From assembly GCF_018310535.1 (NCBI RefSeq), contig NZ_CP074102.1:4898001-4962000 (forward strand): a stretch of DNA of 64,000 bases, read 5' to 3'. Source of the DNA: Streptomyces mirabilis (GTDB lineage Bacteria > Actinomycetota > Actinomycetes > Streptomycetales > Streptomycetaceae). Shown piece by piece: positions 59,203 through 64,000 of this stretch. Each line of letters opens with the position of its first letter. The stretch's first letter is position 1. Position numbers and translations under genes: made by a program. The notes beneath the pieces are model-generated. The model was not told the DNA's origin and did not search any database. It worked only from the letters and a program-made list of their open reading frames with translations.

Positions 59203-59951
59203 CCCAGCAGGCAGACGACAAGGGCGGCGAACGGGAGGGCGAGGGCGTACGACCACTGCGCCCGGGATGCGGTCACCTCGTCGATGACCGGCATCGAACC
59301 GGCGTACCCCCGGCTCACCATGGCGAGATGGACGCGCTCCCCGCGCTCGTAGGAGCGGATGAACAGCGCGCCCGCGGACTTCGCGAGGACGCCCCAGTGC
59401 CGTACACCCCGGGCCTCGAAGCCCCGCGACTCCCGTGCGATCCGCATCCGCCGCATCTCGTCGGTGATGACATCGCCGTAGCGGATCATGAAGGAGGCGA
59501 TCTGCACGAGGAGCGGGGGCAGCTTCAACCGCTGGAGCCCCAGCAGCAGTTCGCGCAGTTCGGTCGTCGAGGCGAGGAGTACGGAGGCGGCGACGCCCAG
59601 GGTGCCCTTGGCGAGGACGTTCCAGGCGCCCCACAGGCCGTTCGCGCTGAGCGACAGGCCGAGGACGTCCACCCGCTCGCCCTGCGCCACGAACGGCATG
59701 AGCACGGCGAAGGCGACGAACGGGATCTCGATCAGCAGCCGCTTGAGCAGGAAGGCGGCCGGTACCCGGGCCTTGTACGCCACCGCCGCCAGGAGTGCGG
59801 CGTACAGCGCGAAGGCCCACATCGCCTCGCGTGGGGTCGAGACGACCACGACGACGAAGGCGAAGGTCGCGGCGAGTTTGGTGTGCGGGGGCAGGGCGTG
59901 CACGGGGGAGTGCCCGTGCCGGTAGAGCCTGTGCGCGTGGCCCGCGCCCAC
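59190..59951 (-). CDS. cbiQ: ECF importer transmembrane protein
   Basis: A 253-aa EcfT-type protein with about five helices. The coupling motifs are ARESRGFEARGVR and VHLAMVSRGYAG, two Ala-Arg-Gly type boxes that dock to the ATPase. The short N-terminus (HAHRLYRHGHSPVH) is His-rich and may help handle metal ions. It starts at GTG 59951, right after the CbiMN stop, and overlaps cbiO. Confidence 0.92.
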   Translation of the reverse strand: MGAGHAHRLYRHGHSPVHALPPHTKLAATFAFVVVVVSTPREAMWAFALYAALLAAVAYKARVPAAFLLKRLLIEIPFVAFAVLMPFVAQGERVDVLGLSLSANGLWGAWNVLAKGTLGVAASVLLASTTELRELLLGLQRLKLPPLLVQIASFMIRYGDVITDEMRRMRIARESRGFEARGVRHWGVLAKSAGALFIRSYERGERVHLAMVSRGYAGSMPVIDEVTASRAQWSYALALPFAALVVCLLGWTL

Positions 59952-59952
59952 C

Positions 59953-60993
59953 TCAGGCCACCTGCGCGGGGGAGACGTCGGCGCTGCGGCGCCTGCGCAC
60001 CGCCCAGAAGATCCCCGTACCCGCGACGACGGTGACGCCGACGCCGATCACGCCCGCGAGGCCGCCGGAGATCCGGGCGTCGGAGATGTCCTTGACGCCG
60101 TACCCGGCGAGCGGGGAGTCCTCGGTGTGGTGCTTCTTGGTGTTCTTGTCGATGCCCTGGTCCTTGGCGACCTTCTCCAGGCCGTCGGGGCTCGCGGAGG
60201 CGTAGAAGCTGACGAAGCCCGCGAGGAGGAGGGAGGTGACGAGGCCGACCGCCCACACCTTGCGACGGGAGGTCCGGGCGGCCACGGGGACGGCGGGCGC
60301 GGGTGCGTCGACCAGTTCACCGCCGACGCGCAGCTTCAGCCGCTGCTGCAGACCGCGCGCCCCGTGCACGAGGTCCGGTCGTACGGCGATGACCGCGCCG
60401 ACCGTGAGAGCGGTGATGGTGGCCTCGCCGATGCCGATGAGGACGTGCACGCCGATCATCGCGGTGGCGACCTTGGTGATCGGGACGTCGGTGGTGCCGC
60501 CGAGGGCGTAGATGAGAGTGAAGGCGACGGCGGCGCCCGGGACGGAAAGGAGCGCGGAGACGAAGGCCGCCACGGTGATGGAGCGCTTCTTGCGCGGCAG
60601 GACCTTCACCAGGCCCCGGAAGACGGCGTACGAGACGACCGTCGTGACGATCGCCATGTCGGTGATGTTCACGCCGAGAGCGGTCAGGCCGCCGTCGGCG
60701 AAGAGGATGCCCTGCATCAGCAGGACCACGGAGACGCAGAGGACCCCGGTGAAGGGGCCGACGAGTATCGCCGCGAGCGCGCCGCCGAGCAGATGTCCGC
60801 TGGTCCCGGCAGCGACCGGGAAGTTCAGCATCTGTACGGCGAAGATGAAGGCGGCGACCAGGCCGGCGAGCGGCGCGGTCTTCTCGTCGAGTTCGCGGCG
60901 GGCGCCCCGCAGGCTCACGGCGATGGCGCCGGCGGCGACCACTCCGGTGACCGCGGAGACCGGGGCGTTGATGAATCCGTCAGGCACATGCAC
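59953..60993 (-). CDS. Fused CbiM-CbiN metal-binding subunit (Ni/Co ECF importer)
   Basis: A 346-aa S-component. The N-terminus MHVPDGFI supplies the amine and His2 ligands used by CbiM/NikM to bind Co or Ni. The CbiM helices run to residue 215 (SGHLLGGALAAILVGPFTGV, GVNITDMAIVTTVVSY). The C-terminal half has two helices around the CbiN-type loop SASPDGLEKVAKDQG. Fused NikMN is common for nickel importers. The GTG at 60993 is the start. A Nur-box-like site 21 bp upstream supports nickel over cobalt. Confidence 0.9.
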   Translation of the reverse strand: MHVPDGFINAPVSAVTGVVAAGAIAVSLRGARRELDEKTAPLAGLVAAFIFAVQMLNFPVAAGTSGHLLGGALAAILVGPFTGVLCVSVVLLMQGILFADGGLTALGVNITDMAIVTTVVSYAVFRGLVKVLPRKKRSITVAAFVSALLSVPGAAVAFTLIYALGGTTDVPITKVATAMIGVHVLIGIGEATITALTVGAVIAVRPDLVHGARGLQQRLKLRVGGELVDAPAPAVPVAARTSRRKVWAVGLVTSLLLAGFVSFYASASPDGLEKVAKDQGIDKNTKKHHTEDSPLAGYGVKDISDARISGGLAGVIGVGVTVVAGTGIFWAVRRRRSADVSPAQVA

Positions 60994-61013
60994 CGTTCGA
61001 TGATAGTGCCTTG

Positions 61014-61030
61014 TTGCGAATGAGTTGCAA
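61014..61030 (-). promoter_or_regulatory. Nur-box-like operator upstream of the ECF importer
   Basis: TTGCGA (61014-61019), five bases, then TTGCAA (61025-61030). The nickel-responsive regulator Nur of S. coelicolor binds TTGCAA-N5-TTGCAA-type boxes (written tTGCaa-N5-ttGCAA). The spacing is exact and 11 of 12 positions match. It lies 21 bp before the CbiMN start, where repressor binding would block transcription. Nickel repression of the importer is predicted. The remainder of the gap to 61197 holds the ssgA-like leader. Confidence 0.7.
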
Positions 61031-61197
61031 GAGCGAGGCGTCCATGAATAGCGGCGGGGCGGCGATGCATGGCGGGGGCCGATCCGGGAACCCGGTGAGT
61101 AAGGGAGTCCGTGGGCGAAATCTCCGGAATGTGCGACATTGGAGAGGTGACGGATTCATCTATTCCACACAGGTAACGCAGCGCAAGGAGTCGGTTC

Positions 61198-61554
61198 ATG
61201 TCTGCCGTCGAACAGTACGCACGCGCCCACATCGTCACCGACACGGCAGACTCCGCCGAGGACGAACACCAGGTCGTCCCGGTGGCCCTCAGCTACGACC
61301 CCGACGCCGATCCCCGGCAGGTTCACATGACGCTGCCCGGCCCCCACGAGTGGGCCTTCCCCCGGGAGCTCCTCGAACGAGGCCTGCGCGCTCCGGTCGA
61401 GTCCGGCGACGTACGCGTGTGGCCGTGCGGCCGGGTGCAGGCGGTCGTGGAGTTCCACTCCGCGCAAGGGGTGTCGGTGGTGCAGTTCGACTCGAAGGTT
61501 CTGATCCGCTTCCTCCGTCGTACGTACACAGCGGTGACTCCGGTGGCTCACTGA
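61198..61554 (+). CDS. SsgA-like sporulation/cell-division protein (SsgE-like)
   Basis: A 118-aa SALP protein. Features of the family are VPVALSYDPDADPRQVHM, the DP and the region WAFPRELLERGLRAPVESGD, VRVWP and VVEFHSAQGVSVVQFD. SALPs act in septum placement, peptidoglycan handling and spore separation. The position after a CbiMN-Q-O importer suggests SsgE (SCO3158), which controls spore dissociation, but the paralogue is assigned from remembered synteny. The ATG follows AAGGAG. Confidence 0.85.
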   Translation: MSAVEQYARAHIVTDTADSAEDEHQVVPVALSYDPDADPRQVHMTLPGPHEWAFPRELLERGLRAPVESGDVRVWPCGRVQAVVEFHSAQGVSVVQFDSKVLIRFLRRTYTAVTPVAH

Positions 61555-61579
61555 CGTTCGGTCCACCCCGCGTGCGGCA

Positions 61580-61726
61580 TCAGCCCGCGTGCAGCATCAG
61601 ACCGATTCCCACCACCAGCAGCCCCGCCGCCGCGATCCGGGGCGCCCCGAACCGCTCCTTGAAGAAGACCGCCCCGATCGCCGCGCCGACGATGATCGAT
61701 GTCATACCCGGCTCATACAGTATTTG
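61580..61726 (-). pseudogene. 3' remnant of an EamA/DMT transporter gene cut by an integrated element
   Basis: On the minus strand the frame reads YEPGMTSIIVGAAIGAVFF, then KERFGAPRIAAAGLLVVGIG and LMLHAG followed by a stop at 61580. This is the last two helices of an EamA-type drug/metabolite transporter. It is open only back to about 61726, where a stop appears, and the first 80% of such a gene is absent. The cut falls beside the serine integrase, so the gene was probably split by integration and its 5' part should lie past the other end of the element. Confidence 0.75.
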
Positions 61727-61736
61727 TCATGAGCCG
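61709..61736. other. Probable attachment-site junction (attL) of the integrated element
   Basis: CGGCTCAT (61709-61716) and ATGAGCCG (61729-61736) form an 8-bp inverted repeat around a 12-bp AT-rich centre. The left arm lies in the truncated EamA reading frame and the right arm overlaps the integrase ATG. Such a dyad at the gene break beside the integrase is where a serine-recombinase attL is expected. The exact crossover dinucleotide cannot be read without the other end. Confidence 0.55.
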
Positions 61737-63177
61737 ATCCAAGTTAGCCAAGACTGCCGTCACCCCGGGCGAGCCCGCAGCGATCTACTGCCGGATCTCC
61801 CACACCAAGGACGAGGACCAGACCGGAGTCGACCGACAGGAACGCATCTGCCGGGAGATCGCCGAACGGCTTCAGCTCCGTGTCGAGGCGGCCCACATCT
61901 ACGTGGACAACAACCGTTCGGCGTGGCAGCGCAACCGCAAGCGGCCCGGGTGGGAAGAGATGCTCAGGGCGATGGGGGATGGAGAGATCCGGCACGTCAT
62001 CGTCTACCACCCCGACCGCCTCATGCGGCAGCCCAAGGACCTCGAAGAGCTTCTCTCGATAGCCGACGACAAGCGCGTACTCCTGCACGGCGAGGCGAAC
62101 CGACGCGACCTGTCGGACCCCGACGACCGGTTCATCCTCCGTATCGAGGTGGCCCACGCCTGCCGCTCCTCCGACGACTCGTCACGACGGCTGAAGGACG
62201 CCCTGAAGGACAAGGCCCGCGAGGGCAAGCCGCATGTGGGTAATCGTCCCTACGGCTACACGGGCAACGGTCAGGCGATCATCGAGGAAGAGGCGGAGAT
62301 CGTCCGCGAGGTCTTCCGCCGGTATCTGGACGGTGAGTCACCCTTGGGCATTGCCCAGGACCTGACCGCGCGGGGAGTGACGACGTCCAAGGGCAAGACG
62401 TGGCAGCCGGAGAACGTCCGACATCTGCTGTCGTCCAACTTCGTGGCGGGTGTTCGGATCCACCAGGGCGAGGAAGTGGGAACCGGGACGTGGACCGCCA
62501 TCATCGATCGCGGCCAGTGGGACGAGGTTCAGCGGTTCAGGGAGTATCGGGCCGCGCAAGCCAGGGACAAGCAGAAGCGCCCGACCCGGTACTACGTGCT
62601 GCGCGGAGTGGTGGCATGCGCGTGCGGAGCCCGCATGGGTGGCACGAACACCGTCCGGTACGCCAACTACCGATGCACTCGCGCCGACGACGTTGATCAG
62701 CAGAAGTGCAATCGATCCGTGTCCGCAGTGCCTCTCGAAACCTTCGCGCGGGACGTCGCAATCAAGGTCCTGACCAAGTTGGACACCTCCGGCTATGAGC
62801 CCGCCGCGACCACGCGCCCCGAGGCCGATGTTCTCGCGGACGAGAAGGACCGAGCGAAGCTGGAAGAGCTGAAACAGCTGTGGCTCACGGATGACGACTT
62901 CACGACGGCCGAGTTCCACGCCATGCGCGCCGTCGTTCTCAAGCGGATGAAGGAGCGCCAGCGGAAGACGGTGAAGAGGCCGATCGCCGTCCTGGAGGGG
63001 ATTGCTGGTCCGGAGGCCGAAGCCAACTGGAAGAAGCTGGAGGAGGACGAGGACTACGAGCGCATGAACGCGATCTACCGCTTCCTGTTCGCGGCCGTAG
63101 TCGTACTCCCACCGACGAGGAAGGGCAGGGGGTTCGACACCAACCGGGTGGACATCAAGCCGAACCCGCTGGACTAG
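61729..63177 (+). CDS. Large serine recombinase (integrase)
   Basis: A 482-aa serine integrase. The catalytic N-terminal domain holds AIYCRISHTKDEDQ with the nucleophile Ser, then GEIRHVIVYHPDRLMRQPKD and the Arg-rich helix. The recombinase domain begins NRPYGYTGNGQAII, and the zinc ribbon CACGARMGGTN..YRC..KC has four Cys. A coiled-coil segment (LEELKQLWLTDDDFTTAEFH) controls directionality. The ATG at 61729 (MSRSKLAK) is preferred to the upstream frame start. It faces into the element. Intact, and so probably active with a matching att pair. Confidence 0.93.
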   Translation: MSRSKLAKTAVTPGEPAAIYCRISHTKDEDQTGVDRQERICREIAERLQLRVEAAHIYVDNNRSAWQRNRKRPGWEEMLRAMGDGEIRHVIVYHPDRLMRQPKDLEELLSIADDKRVLLHGEANRRDLSDPDDRFILRIEVAHACRSSDDSSRRLKDALKDKAREGKPHVGNRPYGYTGNGQAIIEEEAEIVREVFRRYLDGESPLGIAQDLTARGVTTSKGKTWQPENVRHLLSSNFVAGVRIHQGEEVGTGTWTAIIDRGQWDEVQRFREYRAAQARDKQKRPTRYYVLRGVVACACGARMGGTNTVRYANYRCTRADDVDQQKCNRSVSAVPLETFARDVAIKVLTKLDTSGYEPAATTRPEADVLADEKDRAKLEELKQLWLTDDDFTTAEFHAMRAVVLKRMKERQRKTVKRPIAVLEGIAGPEAEANWKKLEEDEDYERMNAIYRFLFAAVVVLPPTRKGRGFDTNRVDIKPNPLD

Positions 63178-63320
63178 CCAGAGAGGGCAGGAGTGGCGAG
63201 CTGTACAGCTCACTGAGGCTGGCCGCACTCCCCTTAACGCCCTCCTACCGCTGCCAGCAATCTTTGGATGCGCCTTCAGGGGTAGCCTTGCTTGATCAAC
63301 GATATCGGGGGCGTGAAAGC

Positions 63321-63800
63321 ATGTCGTTCGATCAGGAGTGGGCGGAACTGAAGGCGAAGTCCGCGATGCGGCTGGACAGCGTGCCCACGGATGCCGGCGG
63401 ATCGTCGCCCGATGGCGCGGACCTGATCCTCAGGTACGACGACATGGGGAAGATCGGGCATGCCGCGTTCCTGCTGCACCAGCACTTGTCGAGCGCCGGC
63501 AAGCATGCGCAGTCACACACCGAGGCCGCCGCGAAGAGCCTGGAGAACGACGGGTTCGACATGGGCGCCGCACTGACCAAGGCCGAAGAGGGCTGGCAGG
63601 GGCAGCTTCAGGTGCTGGTCGACGCCTGCGCTCAGATCTCCAACCATCTCGACTACTCGGTGAAGTCGTCGAAGCAGGACGATCACTTCATTGCCGCGCA
63701 GATGCAGGTCTCCAAGATCTCCGAGTACCTCGACGTGCCGCCGCCCACCTCGGACTCCGACGCGCCCCACGTCCCGAAGGCGGACGGTCCCATCATGTGA
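63321..63800 (+). CDS. Small helical protein, WXG/LXG-like secretion partner candidate
   Basis: A 159-aa hydrophilic, mostly helical protein without a signal peptide. It contains EEGWQGQLQVLVDACAQIS, a Trp-x-Gly-type turn between two helices as in WXG100 proteins, and a disordered C-terminal tail (VPPPTSDSDAPHVPKADG). In Streptomyces such proteins often precede large secreted toxin genes, as here. The ATG at 63321 lacks a strong ribosome binding site. I do not recognise a named family. The gap 63178-63320 holds nothing else. Confidence 0.6.
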   Translation: MSFDQEWAELKAKSAMRLDSVPTDAGGSSPDGADLILRYDDMGKIGHAAFLLHQHLSSAGKHAQSHTEAAAKSLENDGFDMGAALTKAEEGWQGQLQVLVDACAQISNHLDYSVKSSKQDDHFIAAQMQVSKISEYLDVPPPTSDSDAPHVPKADGPIM

Positions 63801-63897
63801 CGTCTGGTCAGTGTGTGCGGGGCGGAGGGATTCCGGAGCGGACCGGGAACCCTCCGGAAAACGCCGGCGGCGACGCCGGGACCAACAGGGGGAGCCG

Positions 63898-64000
63898 GTG
63901 CCGACCTTCGAAGAACTTTTCCACGTAAATCTCTCACCGCTGCAGTCGGCGGCAGACGACTGGGCCGCCATGGCGGCCCTGCTGAACAAAGTCGCCAAAG
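63898..64000 (+). CDS. N-terminus of a WXG-type polymorphic toxin-like protein (partial)
   Basis: The first 34 codons lie in the window, beginning at GTG 63898 after GGGGGAG. The reading MPTFEELFHVNLSPLQSAAD then DWAAMAALLNKVAK matches the N-terminal helix pair found in large streptomycete secreted proteins of the polymorphic-toxin kind. The remainder is outside, so no toxin domain can be named. Confidence 0.55.
   Translation, partial: MPTFEELFHVNLSPLQSAADDWAAMAALLNKVAK

Noticed and set aside
60994..61197. A cobalamin riboswitch upstream of the CbiMN gene
   Set aside because: The leader is too short, has no B12-box-like motif, and the gap instead shows a Nur-type site.

Overview
The window is high-GC actinobacterial DNA with GTG/TTG starts, dense ATGA-type overlaps and long antisense shadow ORFs. 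It reads as a Streptomyces chromosome core segment: HrdD sigma factor, an SsgA-like sporulation protein and a SepX/GlpR-type division protein are all present, and the backbone order recalls the S. coelicolor region running from hrdD towards ssgE (from memory, not checked).

Layout. 1-7.6 kb: end of an MFS exporter, MarR plus LigB-type dioxygenase, acetyltransferase, hrdD behind a textbook sigma-R promoter, TetR, and a WYL regulator divergent from a DHA2 exporter. 7.6-17.0 kb: an accessory island. A 65-aa peptide resembling FxSxx-COOH (FxsA) precursors, but without the C-terminal Phe, sits 8 bp ahead of an HExxH peptide hydroxylase. These converge with a four-gene minus-strand operon: EAD2-TIR, EAD2-VMAP, MoxR AAA+, and a vWA-like/NB-ARC/TPR STAND protein. 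No radical SAM gene is present. 17.2-21.3 kb: fruR-fruK-fruA fructose PTS operon. 21.3-35.7 kb: envelope and housekeeping genes (L,D-transpeptidase, P1 peptidase, LtrA, MscL, SAF protein, MTA phosphorylase, FmdB/Ruc-like zinc ribbon with a CIRCE element, MFS, K+/H+ antiporter, penicillin acylase). 35.7-42.1 kb: 5-formyl-THF cyclo-ligase, galU, moeA/glp, moaC, mogA, rimJ-like, glpR/sepX, tRNA-Ala(CGC). 42.1-48 kb: acetyltransferase, exonuclease III, and a MerR-controlled Baeyer-Villiger monooxygenase/hydrolase/SDR operon. 48-55.9 kb: tricorn-like protease divergent from TetR-MmpL, then an AraC regulator. 56-61.6 kb: serine hydrolase, Ohr/OhrR, a nickel/cobalt ECF importer (CbiMN-Q-O) with a Nur-box-like site, and the SsgA-like gene. 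61.58-64 kb: an EamA-type transporter gene cut off by an integrated element carrying a large serine integrase, followed by a small helical protein and the start of a probable polymorphic-toxin-type protein.

The most interesting system is the 7.66-17.0 kb island. It combines a modified-peptide cassette with a STAND/VMAP/TIR conflict operon, and two of its effector or ATPase domains lack the expected catalytic glutamate. The best regulatory signals are the sigma-R promoter of hrdD, the CIRCE on fmdB, the paired palindromes before the TetR-MmpL genes, and the Nur box before the ECF importer.
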